Part shown: one piece after another, positions 32,280 through 44,990 of the stretch
Layout: each line of letters starts with the position of its first letter
How positions within the stretch are numbered: position 1 is the stretch's first letter
Assembly: GCA_024345305.1 (NCBI GenBank)
Contig: BRON01000006.1
Location: 1-64,000, forward strand
Direction of reading: 5' to 3'
From: Mrakia gelida
Taxonomy: Eukaryota > Basidiomycota > Tremellomycetes > Cystofilobasidiales > Mrakiaceae
Length of the DNA stretch: 64,000 nucleotides
The notes under the pieces: model-generated
What the model saw: the letters and a program-made list of their open reading frames with translations, nothing else
Database searches by the model: none
Told to the model about the DNA's origin: nothing
Translations under genes and position numbers: made by a program

Positions 32280-34790
32280 CGTCGTCACCGAGCTCGCCCG
32301 CCTCCTCTCGCTTTCCTCCCTTCTGACTCCCCCCACCTTCTCAAGCTCGTCTTCACCTCTTCGCATCCTTCTCTCTCAACCTTCGTATCACGTATCAATC
32401 ACCCGTCGACACTCTCCGAGATGCCCTCTAGGAACAACAAGTGGAACCACCTTCACAAGGTTGGAAACCAGGTCAGTCAACAACAGACTCAGCTCGAGCT
32501 CGCCTTCCTCCCTCTCCCTCCTCTCCTTCGACTGACTCTTCTCGTGCTCGGCCTTCTTCGTCTCGTTCTTTCTAGCCGGGTCGCACTCCTTTGAGATTTA
32601 TCAAGACTCTCAACCCTCCAGTGAGTCGGCGTATGAGTCTCGAGTGAAGAGGTAGGGAGGAGGAGCGAGGAGGAGAGCCGCAGAGGGGGATGGGTCGAGC
32701 TTACACGATTCTCTCCTCCCTCTTCAGTCCGTGTTCCCTCACGAGATTCTGGATCAGATACTCTCCTTCGCAGAGACTGGATGGCTCGTCCCATGCTCTC
32801 AGGTCAATCTCGTCTGGTTCGAGCTCAGCTCGAAGCATCTCTACCGAGACGTCGAAATCAAGGACCTCGAGTCGTTGCGTTTACTGTTTCGAGAAAGAGA
32901 GAGTGTAGGTCCTCTCGTCCTCCTTCGCTCCCTATCTGCGTTCAAGGATTGAAGTTGACTCATGCTGACAAGTTTCCCTTCCGTGTTACAATCTTATCAC
33001 CCCCAGGTTCTGCTCTTTACCAAGAAAAAGGGAGACAAGTCCGTCGAGTTCGTTCCCTTATGCTCCCTCTACCAAATCCGAACCCTCACCGTCAAGCTCT
33101 CCCAACTCATGTGCGATTCCGATCTATTCGACCCTTACCTCCACCTCCCTTTCAACCTCAACCCTCTCCCTATCGATCTCCTCCATATCACGTTCGACGA
33201 CACCCTCGAGGAAGAATCCCCCGAAGGCATCAACGAGCCGTTCCTCCTGTCGCATCTGTTCAACGTCGTCAACCCGTCCGCCGTCAACTTTCGGACACTG
33301 CCCCACTTCCTGATAACCGCCGCCCAAGTACTCGCCTCCTACACAAAACTTTGGACACGTATTCATCATGTGGAAATCATCAACTCGGTCGATTCGGTGG
33401 ATCCCTTCGGTTCGACGAGGACGTCGTCGGGAGCGCCGCTTACTGTCAAGTGGCAACCCATCCACTACGACGCCGAGGGACCGATATTTTACCTGGCGAG
33501 GATCGTGCGAGACAAGCTCGGGTTGGCGGGTGGGACGGATCTGCTTGTGAGGTCGAAGGAGGAGAAGATTCGCCTGGAAGAGGAGGTGGAACGGGCTGCG
33601 AAAAAAATGGGAGCTGAAGGGATACGGCGAGATTATCAAGATTATCAGGGCCATGGAAGTGAAAGTCGTTGGTTTGACTGTCGCCTGAGGTGAGTTTCTC
33701 TCTTTCGGTGGTCGTTTGACCTGGTCTCCCTCGTCTCAAGACGCTCGCTGACCGACGCGTCTCTCTCGTTCGTCTCTCGTCCTCTCTTCTCAGATGACCC
33801 CTCCCCTCCTTCTACCACCCTTACCAACGCGCCACCTTCCCGTCTCCTCCCATTACCACTCCTATACCGACCTCCCTCCTCGTGCTGCCCTCTTCAACAC
33901 CAACACCAACCACAACCTCCGATCGCCCAACTCACCTCATCTTTCTTCTTTGTCCTCCTCTTCGCGTCACGTGAGTTCTCTCTTCTTCAAGCATGCCCCC
34001 CCCCCGCGAAGAAGCCCTTGATCTACGCTTATCTTTCCTATCTCTATTTGCTTCCTCCCTCAGCCGTCGTCATTCGGTTGGACCTCGCCTCTCGGATCAC
34101 CTCGTTCTCGTCTCGTTTCTTTTGCATATCATTCCTCGGACTCGTGAGTCCTTCTCAGCTCTCCCTTCCTCCCTTCTGAGCTCGTCTCGATCTCGTTCAG
34201 TCGAACTGACTCGGGCCCCTCCCTTCGTTTCCTCAGACCGCTCGACCACCTCGTCGCGCTCGCACCCGTTCATCCTCGCTTCTTCTTGCTTCACGACCAC
34301 CCTCTCCCTCGACATCACTCCTAGTCCTCAACTCGCATCGCTCACATCACATCGCATCGGATCACTTTTCCTCTTTTCCCTACTTCGGACGCGACGTGAG
34401 TTTCGTTTCCCTCCCTCCCTCTCATCGTCGGCGTCGCCGTCACTCGACCCGTCTCTCGCAACTGACCCTCTCTCCCTCTTCCCCCTTCCCTCCCGCCCTC
34501 TCAGGTCCACCCACCAACCTCCTCTCCCTCAATACAAGCATCTCACTCGCTCGCTCGTGTCGCGCTTCTCCTCTCTCTCTTCGTCGCGTCACTCTCGTGA
34601 GTCGCTCGTCCCTCTTCTCTCTCTCCCTCTCCCTCCTCACCGCTTGACTGACCCATTCTCCGTCACCCTTCTCTCGCTCATCTATGCAGATCATCAACTC
34701 CTCTCCTCTTCTCGGTCGACGCTGAGCTTCAACCTCAACCTCAACCCCAACGAACGGAAAGACGACGGACGGACGGAAGGGTGGAAGTTT
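32280..34790 (+). repeat. Dispersed segmental duplication, copy B (F-box gene plus 3' tail)
   Basis: Counterpart of 9815-12600. Shared flank begins with CGCCCGCCTCCTCTCGCTT at about 32296. The tail shares the stop-proximal intron ending TTCTTCTCAG near 33793, the CCGACCTCCCTCCTCG block near 33870, the GCGTCACGTGAGTTCTCTC donor near 33970 and CTACTTCGGACGCGACGTGA near 34380. The copies are clearly diverged (many substitutions), so the duplication is not very recent. Confidence 0.7.
32421..33693 (+). CDS. F-box-like protein, paralogue B, with shifted C-terminus
   Basis: Exons 32421-32471, 32576-32620, 32728-32904 and 33007-33693. The F-box-like segment is VFPHEILDQILSFAETGWLV with SKHLYRDVEIKDLESLRLLF; it lacks copy A's long coiled coil. 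The body carries LFNVVNPSAVNFRTLPHF, the family core. Near the end, seven A (33601-33607) stand where copy A has six. The extra A moves translation into another frame, replacing the family's tail (MEVKVxGxxVA in A) with about 28 unrelated residues ending CRLR. With six A the frame would stop at 33688, just as in A. So the protein is nearly complete but has an altered C-terminus, unless the run is miscalled. An SCF adaptor role is inferred from the F-box only. Confidence 0.7.
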
Positions 34791-35256
34791 GATTTTCGAT
34801 GAGTCGGATGGGTCTTGGTTTTCGCTTTCTTTCTTCCCCCTCGTTTATGTTGCTTGTGTGTATAGATACTAGTCCTAGCAGTAGATTCTCTCTTTCGTAT
34901 GGGGTCTTGACGATTGAAACGGTTTCGTCTCTGCTACCCTCGCTGTTTGAGAACGTCGTTCGAGTCGCCTGGACGCGTCGAGTACGACGAAGCGAGCGAC
35001 CTTCGAGCTCGCTCCCAACGTTCGCCCCTCTCGGGGTACACCTCTTGACTACCTCGTATAGGTCTGCGAGGCGCTCGAGCGGACAGGAAGAGCTTCGGGA
35101 TCGAGCAGCAGCGGCAGTTTCGCGCTCGTCGAGCACGCGTCCGTCGAATCCTCTCCCCTCTCATTCCCTCTTCCTTCGTCAAGCAAGCTAAGCAAGATCG
35201 TCAGGTTCGTTATCACATCCCCCACACCCCTCTTCGCCCCAAGCCTACAAAGCAAA
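33694..35256 (+). other. Spliced 3' tail of paralogue B, then MED31 3' flank
   Basis: Intron-like units repeat after the stop as in copy A: GTGAGT at about 33690 to TCTCAG near 33793, GTGAGT near 33970 to CCTCAG near 34065, and GTGAGT near 34396 to CTCTCAG near 34505. From about 34800 the DNA is T-rich and reads like a transcript end. An open frame at 34799-35191 looks like translated non-coding sequence. No gene is supported here before the MED31 stop. Confidence 0.45.
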
Positions 35257-36319
35257 TCAAGCTGCCACACCCGCTCCACCAACCAACGCGTCCGCTCCCG
35301 GTCCCATGCCTTCGACGGCTTTCCCTTTCTCAGATCGCCTGCACGCACCCCAAACACAACACATCACAAGCGAGTCAGCTCTCGTCCCTCTCCTCTGTCT
35401 CGCTCTCCTCCCTTCTCTACCACACAGCACATTCCTCTCGTTCGCAACGTCGCGACAGATACTCACCAATTCTTCCAATGCTGGAACTGTCCTTCAGCGA
35501 GCTTAGCCACGACCTCCTGTCCATTCATTCGGAGAGCTTGACGGAAGGGGAGAAGGAGGAGAAGACGACGGTGATGTAGGGCGTGGGGGTATCTGTGAGG
35601 GACGAGAACAAGGAGGGGGAGGGAGGGGAGAGGGGAGGGAGTTAGTGGGCTGAGCGAACGAGTTCGACGGTGCTGCTTCGTTCGTCCGTCGTTCCGAGCA
35701 TCCGAAGGAGAACTCCTCGTATGTCTATACATCCACCATCTACCTCCCAAAACCCATCACACAGACGCACACCCTGCCCTTCCCTTCCAGCCCAATGTCT
35801 TAGTAGACGAGACCGAAACGATCGCACTCACATCACGAATCTGACAAACTCCTTCCTCTCCCAGTACTCTAGATAACCCACGAAGTTGAGGAAGGGCTCG
35901 GAATCGAGGTAGCCTGTGTTGGAGAGTTCGAGGAGGTAGTGTGGGTTCGAGAGGGCGTGGAGCATCTTAGGGAGCGGTAGCGACCGAGGCGAGGGGGACG
36001 AGGTGGGACGAAGCGAGCCATGGGGAGGGAGGCGAGGGAGCGAGGACGAGGCGAGGGAACGAGCCGGCGACGAGCGAGTGAACGAGGACGAGACGAACGA
36101 GAAGGGGTTAGAGGTGAGGTGAGGGCAAGCGAGATGAGAGAGACAAGAAGAAAACGAGAGTCAGCAACAACGAAATGAACTGGACGAAGGAAGGAAGAAC
36201 GAAGCTGAACGAACCTCCAGTTCCAACTCAAACTTGAGCTTGTTGGCTTCCCTCTCTGGACTCAGACTCGGTGGAGGCGGTGGTGGGGAAGAAGGTCCCG
36301 CTTCAGCTTGGGCGTCCAT
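35257..36319 (-). CDS. MED31: Mediator complex subunit 31 (Med31/Soh1)
   Basis: Middle-module subunit of Mediator, which bridges transcription factors and RNA polymerase II. Four exons (36215-36319, 35832-35965, 35467-35592, 35257-35338) encode 148 aa. A Pro-rich N-terminus is followed by the family core: LKFELELE, MLHALSNPHYLLELSNTGYL, FLNFVGYLEYWERKEFVRFV, YPHALHHRRLLLLL and the closing QFQHWKNW. The core matches Med31 along its whole length. The last ~26 residues are a Gly/Ala-rich extension after an intron. The start is the only ATG ahead of the Pro run. Confidence 0.94.
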
Positions 36320-36796
36320 CGTGGGTGAGGGTGATGGTGGATGGTGAGGGAAGGAGCGAAGGAGGTGAGCTCGAGCGAAGGTCAACAGGCTTCCGTTTCG
36401 GGGTCAAATCCGCTGCTGATTCTTTCTCGCTCTTGTTTGGTAGCCTGAAGCACGACGGATGAGAGGGAGACAAAGGGTATACTGATATCTAAAGAAAAGC
36501 TAGAATCAACTCCAGCCCACCAACCCGACCATCTCCTTCGCTTCGCCCTGCTTCTCGATCTCTGCACTCTCGATCTACCGCAGAAGCAAGAAAGGGGAGG
36601 CCTAAGATAGTTGAGGAAGAAGGGGAGTCGAGTGCAGAGAAGGGAGTTTAAGTGGGAAGAGCAAGAGTTGTAAAGAACGGAGAGAGACGAGAGAAGTGTC
36701 GTTCGTGATGCGTGCGAGAGAGAGAGAGAAACAACGAAACAAAGGGAGAGAGAGAGTATAAGGGATTCGTATTGAGGTCTTGAGTGGTTTCTTCGT
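36320..36796. other. Intergenic: MED31 promoter and PP2A 3' end
   Basis: 477 bp with no supportable gene. Both neighbours are on the minus strand. Bases around 36600-36780 are purine-rich and probably belong to the PP2A 3' UTR. Confidence 0.45.
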
Positions 36797-39208
<2,412 letters not shown>

Positions 39209-39732
39209 GGTTTAAAGCGAGCTGGATGAGAGGGGGGAGGGGGTTTCGTAGCTGTCTACGACGAGGGGTAGGTCTCGTAGAGAGAGGGTCCGGGAAGCGT
39301 GGTCGAGGTGTTTGGGAGACGAAGAAGGATGGGGAGAAGGAGATGGATGTGGGATGGAGACGACGGAGCTCGCTGGAAGGGAGGAGAGGGCAGGAGGGCT
39401 CTGCGGCTGGCGCGAGAGCGTGGGTTCGCGATGGTCGTCATTTTCGGGTTTGTTGTTGTTGTTGTTGTTTACGTTTCTAGTTGCTGCCTCACGATGTGCT
39501 GGGAGACTTTCGAGAGGTCAGATGAGCCGTGTGACAAAAAGAAGCAGAAGAAGAGACGTCGAGAGGACTCTTCGTGGTCGCGCGCGTCGAGCTCGCACTT
39601 CTCTCTTTCCACTTTCTCCTCCTCTGCTTTTCCTCCAGCGTCTAGATGTATTAGATGGACCTTCACCGTCATAACAAGTAAGGAGACCATCGCCCGACCT
39701 TCCCACGGCAAGCCCACGACTCGGGCAAGCGT
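39209..39732. other. Intergenic: PP2A promoter and DPB4 3' end
   Basis: 524 bp with no supportable gene. It contains a GTTGTTGTTGTTGTT run near 39453-39467. Open frames on the plus strand here are antisense to Dpb4's acidic tail or lie in the PP2A leader. Confidence 0.45.
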
Positions 39733-41586
39733 CTACTCCCCGTCGCTATCCTCCTCCATGTCCCCTCCCTCGTCGAGACCCTTCGCTCCTGGAAGATCCT
39801 CCTCCTCTTCCTCGTCGTCCTCTTCAGGTTCATCTTCCTCGTCCTCCTCGTCGTCATCGTCGTCTTCATCTTCGGTGAGATCGTCGTCGTCTGTTCGAAG
39901 GAAGAGGGAAGAGAAGAGAGGGAAGTCAGTTTTGAGGTCGTCGCGAGATCGTGCGTGAGAACGCGTTGCCAGGTGCCCAGCCTTCGCACTCGGCAGCCGT
40001 TCACTCCAGGAGACCTCGAAGGACACTCCTGCCGCCAAGCTCGAAGCCTTCACCAGCCACGAACCCAAACCGCGCTCGCGAAGGCGAAAGGAAGAGTGAA
40101 CGATCCAAACTGACCAGCCTCGGCCGCCAAAGCACCGACAGGGACCTCTCTCTCCTTCCCCTTCCCATTCCCATTCCCGTTCAACCTCAGCTTCACTACA
40201 GGACCCTTCTTGGAAGGCTCAGCGTCCGACTTCCGTCCTCCCTTCTTCTCGACCTCGGCGTGTTCGGAAACGGACGACTTGCGTCGACGAGGGGGGTTGG
40301 CGCCGTTGTTGCCTCGGAAAGCTGCTGGAGCCAAAAAGGGAGAGGAAGAGGGGGAGGAGAGGAGACGGAAGATAGAGGAGTCAGTGAAAGGGAGAGGATG
40401 TGAGAAGGGAGGGAGGAAGAGAAGGGAGGGAGGCGACGCGAGATCGCGATGTTGATTGAGGTGAATCGGGAGGAGAGGGAGACAGAGGGAGAGGACGAAC
40501 CTTCCAGCTCAGCCTGAAGTAAGGGCAGGAGTTCCTCAGGGTAGAAGTCGGCGTTGGTGACGGCTTTCAGGACGTCCGAGGCAGAGATGGTCTTGACGTT
40601 TCGAGCGACAGCTCCTTCGTGAGCTCTGTTTATTCGTTTCGCGTCGGTGAAGAGCATGGAGTCAGCTTCGAGCCTCGGTAAACGAGCGACACGGAAGAGA
40701 AGATAGAGGAGAAGACGAACGTGGCAGCTGCGAAAGGAAAGGCGAGAGGGGACAGCAACGCGTGAGCTCGACATGAATCGAAGGGAGGGGAAGGGATGGG
40801 CTGAGAGCAGAGCTCAACCAGGTGAAGGAGAGAGAACGAACCGAGGTAGTTGATGAACACGGAGGCGGACTTGGAGATGGCAGAGATGACGTCCTTTTGG
40901 AGTTTGATGTTGGCGGGAAGCTGTCGAAGGGAGGAAACGAGTCAGCTCGAGGAGGAAGGGAGGAGGTGAAGGTCAAGAGCGAGGTGAAGGTTAAGAGACC
41001 TACAGCTCCCTTTGCGAGCTTGGTGACGATGGTTTTTTGCAGCTCGAAGTTCTCTGGGGATATGAAAGGTTGAGGGTCAGCTTCCAGACTCGTAGACCGA
41101 AGGTTGGGGAAGGGATGAACGAGAAAGGAGGAGGGGAGGAAATCCATCAACGAGCTCGCTCCGATCCATCCATCGAGCTTCCTCGCCCCCACGAGAGCTC
41201 CACGAGCTCGCCTCTACCTTCAAGGACACCCTGGGACGCCTTCTAAGCTCTGAGCTCCAGGAGTTGTCCGCGAGACAGGCCAGAGTTCGTATTCTTTGAG
41301 CTCCCTCTCTCGCGTCACCTCCTCCCTTCCTCCCCTTCTCCTTCCTTCCCTTCAGCACGTCCGTCCTCTCCCCCGAAACACCTGCTCATATCTATGGGAG
41401 AGTATCAACATCCCCTTGGATGGGCTCTCTCTTCCCGTACGCGCTCCTGCTGGTTCAACAATCCCGACGAGCGAGCTCGCCTGAGGAGAAGAAGGGGAGG
41501 AGGTCGAGCTCACCGATTCCTTGAAAGATGGCTTCCTCCTGCTTGTCCGCTGACGTCCCGCTGATGGCTGTAGAGACTCGAGGCAT
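39733..41586 (-). CDS. DPB4: Dpb4/POLE3-like histone-fold protein with acidic tail
   Basis: Histone-fold subunit shared, in known fungi, by DNA polymerase epsilon and ISWI/CHRAC remodellers; with Dpb3 it binds H3-H4 at forks. Seven exons (41514-41586, 41004-41053, 40842-40920, 40721-40727, 40501-40625, 40115-40321, 39733-39890) encode 232 aa. The fold reads FELQKTIVTKLAKGALPANI, ISAISKSASVFINYLAATAH and NVKTISASDVLKAVTNADF, then LLPLLQAELE. A Lys/Gly linker follows, and the last ~50 residues are almost all Asp/Glu. Exon 4 is a 7-nt microexon giving the Ala-Ala-Thr of helix 2. The POLE3 class is inferred from SASVFINYL and the acidic end; a related CHRAC subunit is possible. Confidence 0.85.
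40721..40727 (-). other. 7-nt microexon of DPB4
   Basis: Minus-strand bases CTGCCAC stand between TTTCGCAG and a GTTCGT donor. They are needed to join TAC CTC G to A GCT CAC GAA and give NYLAATAHEG, matching the conserved helix of this histone-fold family. Skipping it breaks the frame. Confidence 0.87.
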
Positions 41587-42042
41587 GACGGAGGGGATGT
41601 AAGAAGCTTCTGTCGAGAGGTGTGAGGTGGGGGAAGGGTGTGGGAAAGAAGGAGGGAGGGAGAGATTGACAGGTCGAGGGGGTTGGGAGGGAGGAGGAGG
41701 AACGCGTCGCTTCGAGAGGTCTTTCAAGGTTCAAGCGTCCCGTTTTCTCTCCCACTGCAAAGCTAAGAAAGAAAAACGTTCTCTGCCTGAGCGACGGACT
41801 TCTATGCTGTTCTTGTCCTATTTTTTGAGATCGTCTTGTTGAGGAAGAGCCGGCGAGAACAAGCACACAGCGGAACCGAGCAGGCGTTTGCCTCTGCTTC
41901 TCTTCCCTTTCTCGAGTCATGCGGTCCATGGAGGTTTGCAAAGGCTCGAACTCAGTCTTCCTCCTCTTTCGCCCCCATCTCTCACCTCCTCAACCGTCCT
42001 TCTCTCGCTTTCGCTCCGCTCCCCGAACGCGTCGAACTCGCC
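41587..42042. promoter_or_regulatory. Divergent promoter between DPB4 and membrane protein 1
   Basis: 456 bp between start codons facing away from each other. An open frame on the plus strand runs into the membrane-protein ATG at 42043, but upstream residues do not resemble the paralogue at 44991, so I treat it as leader. One ACGCGTCG motif lies near 41702 and another partial one near 42027. Confidence 0.5.
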
Positions 42043-44346
42043 ATGCCCCCCGTTCCAGTTCTCGTCGACGACTATGCAGCTCAAATCAAGTACTCGGGAA
42101 GCTGGGAGCAGCCCATATGTGAGTACAAGAAGAACTTCCTCGTCTTTGGGGTCTTCTCAGCTCGAAAAACGTCTCGAAACTGACAGCTCCACAATCTCTC
42201 TGCTCCTCCCTCTTCCTCTCCCTCTCCCTTCCCTCTACCTCCTCCATCTCAGTCAAGCAGGATCAGTACTACCAGAGAACCTACTCAACGACTTCAGGTG
42301 CTGGTGATACAGCCTCGTTCTCCTTCGTTGGCTCCTCGTGCGTCCTCCCGCTCGATCATCGCCTTCCTCGATTCAGTTTCCTTCTCACCAGCTTCCCTGA
42401 TGTTTCCTCAGCATAGCCGTCTACGGATCTCTCGGAGACACACATGGGAACTTCACGGTCGATCTCGACTCCAACTCGACCTTCATCGACGCAGATCCAG
42501 GTCCAGAGAGGTTTCAAGTCCAGGTCTTCGCAGCCAACGGTCTCGATCCCAACAGCTCTCACTCTGTCACTCTTACCAACGGGCCAGGAGGAGGTTGGAT
42601 GGCTCTCGACTACTTCGTGTACGAGACGAACATAGGAGGAGAGGGGTGAGTGCGCTCGTCTTTCGCGATTCGGTTTCGTCCTCGATCCCTCGTTGATCGC
42701 CTCCCTCTCTTCCTCCTCGTATCTACAGCGATAAGGTCTACACCACGATCACCGACGATGACTCTGGACTATGGAGCTACGGTCCTCAGGGTTCTAGCCT
42801 CTGGTATCGAGGAGAGGTGAGAACTGTTTCCTTTCGACGTGCCGCGTCGAACCGACCTCGCCCCCCCGCAGCTGATCTCCCATTTTCTTGTCTCTTCAGC
42901 TGAGTACACGACAGCGTTGCTACAACGGAACACTTCAGTAAGCTATACTCGTCCCCCTTCGCAGCGCATGCTTCGAAAAACGCGTCTGACCTTTGCTTCA
43001 GCGCCATCAACACTCGCGACTGGTCCGTCACCATTCCCTTCTTTGGGAGCTCAATCCAGGTCTTCGGAGGTCTCGAAAACACTCATGGGGGTAAATGTAA
43101 GTATCTTTGGTATCCTCCTCTCGAAAAGTCAGCCCTGACTCTCGAATTTGTACTTTTGTCAGACTTCTCCGCCGCTCTCGACGACGGAGATGCAACGCGG
43201 ATCTCGGCTCTCGCAAACACCGCAGCCTCTCCCTGGTACCCTAATCGCTAGTACACGCTTCTTTCAGCCCTATTGTTCAGGCTGAGCTGACCTTTTTGAC
43301 CATTTTGACTTGACAGAGCAGCTCTACAACGCGTCTGGCCTTTAGTGACGAGCCTCACACGCTCGTCTTGAAGACCCTTGAGGATCGATGGTTCGATGTG
43401 AGACCTTCTTTTGTCTTGATTATTCGCTCGAGACTTAGCTGATTGAACGTTGTCTTTGATCCCCAGATTGATTACGCCGTGGCGAATTCCTCGAAGTGAG
43501 TTGCACGCGCGCGTCGAGACTCGAGCTTCGGTTTTTCTCCTTCTCTCGCTGACCTGACTTCGCCCTTTCCACCAGACTCGAATCAGCCTTACCTCTCAAC
43601 TCGTCCACGACCTCCAGCTCTCCTCCGTCTGAGACGTCGACGCTTCCTGCTGCTGCCAACAAAGGTGGAGCCAACGCGTGAGTACGACTCATCTTCTTCG
43701 TTGACGCGACGTCGGATGGATTCGTAGCTGACCTCCCTCCCATGTGTGTCTTAGAGCGATCATCGGTGGAGCCGTCGCAGGAGCTGCGAGTCTGATCCTC
43801 TTCGCTCTCCTCGTCTTCCTGTTCCGACGGCGCGCCTCAAAACAAAGACGCTCGTTCGAACTCGATCTCGTCGATGTCGAGGAGGAACCGGACTCTACCA
43901 ACCAGATCGATACAGCCATCCTCCCTCACCCATCTCCCTTCATCTACCACGCTCCTTCGGAAGCAGCCTACCACGATTCTCCCTCCGTCTCGCCGTCGTC
44001 AGGGAGTGATCCAGCTCCTCAAGGTCCCAACAACGCGACGCGACCAGCCTTCCTTTCCGAAAAGTCTTTGAGTCTTTCCAAGTCTGGATGCGCCATCGCT
44101 TCGGAGAGGAGGAAGGTCGCAGGTCGAGAGCAAGACGCAGGACCTCTTGCGGATCAAGTCGACCACTCCTCGGACGACGAGCTCGTCCTTCCTCCCGATT
44201 ACAGACAAGTAAGTTCGACTTCCACGTGGAAATCGAGCACGAGAGCCTACTCTGAGTGAGTGGACTCCTGAGCTGACCCTCCCTCTCTTCTCTTCCTTCA
44301 GGCCACCGAACCCTTCCACGACGCGACCTCTTCTTCTTCTCACTAG
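42043..44346 (+). CDS. Single-pass membrane protein with beta-sandwich ectodomain, tandem copy 1
   Basis: Twelve exons (42043-42118, 42253-42337, 42412-42645, 42729-42816, 42900-42937, 43002-43096, 43163-43250, 43346-43397, 43467-43495, 43576-43677, 43755-44208, 44302-44346) encode 461 aa. The N-terminal half holds galactose-binding-like motifs common in basidiomycete membrane proteins: VDDYAAQIKYSGSWEQP, FSFVGSSIAVYGSLGD and WMALDYFVYE, then a second lobe with TIPFFGSSIQVFGG. A Ser/Thr-rich stalk precedes the helix IIGGAVAGAASLILFALLVF and a basic stop-transfer RRRASKQRR. The cytosolic tail ends near LPPDYRQ. Intron 7 must use the TTTAG acceptor at 43345; the nearer GACAG creates a stop. No cleaved signal peptide is evident. 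Function unknown, perhaps surface sensing or adhesion. Confidence 0.75.
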
Positions 44347-44990
44347 ATGCTTCTTCGTCTTCTTACTTATATGCATTCACGTTCGATGATTTCTCTCTCC
44401 CTTTGAGCATCTTTTTGTACCTATCTACACACGAGCATCTTTTTCGCCGCGTCGTGTTTCAAAGTGAAACTCGAGCTCGCCACAAGCTCGACAAGTTCCC
44501 AGCTATCTAGTCTCGTCAGCTGACGAGTATATGGTCCTCTTTTCTTCTCGAGCTCAGCGGCCGAACTCTACCACTTTCCTTCAAGCGTCCTCGGACCTCT
44601 TCTCCCCTTGTTTCGAGAGAAAAGGAGACGCGTCTCGAGAACCTGTCAAACGCCTCCTCCTGTTTTGCTTCCTCGACCATACTGCTCTTCTTTGACCTCG
44701 CAGGTAGAGCTTAGATGTAAGAGCTGGTGTGATTCAACTCTAACTCGGAGAGAAGACTCGTCAGTAGTAGAATCAGCACAGAGCGCGGCGAAATCCGAAA
44801 GAGGGGGAGGTCGGAGGGAGGTCGATCCTAACGAGAAAGAACGAGAGGCTTGGAAGAGTAGTGTACGGATATAGCTCGCCAACCTAGCGCTTGAAATTTA
44901 CCTTCCTTCGATTGACCATCTCTCGTTTCGCCTTCAACCACATCCTCAGCTCTTCTATCGACCTTCTCTTTTCGTCGGTTCAACACGACC
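44347..44990. other. Intergenic between the tandem membrane-protein genes
   Basis: 644 bp without a supportable gene. The first ~150 bp are T-rich, probably the 3' UTR of copy 1. The last ~100 bp are C/T-rich leader of copy 2. An ACGCGTC motif lies at about 44630. Confidence 0.5.

Noticed and set aside
34799..35191. 130-codon open frame on the plus strand
   Set aside because: Its composition is Ser/Leu/Arg low-complexity, it sits in a T-rich transcript-end-like stretch after the tail of F-box copy B, and it shows no family resemblance.
39299..39958. 219-codon plus-strand open frame with poly-Ser
   Set aside because: It is antisense to the acidic Asp/Glu tail of Dpb4; the GTC/TCC repeats simply mirror GAC/GGA codons.
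43249..43251. Premature TAG in membrane protein copy 1 (after PNR)
   Set aside because: The TA is the end of an exon and the G is the first base of a GTACAC donor; with the acceptor at 43345 the frame continues to the transmembrane helix and the normal end, so the gene is intact.
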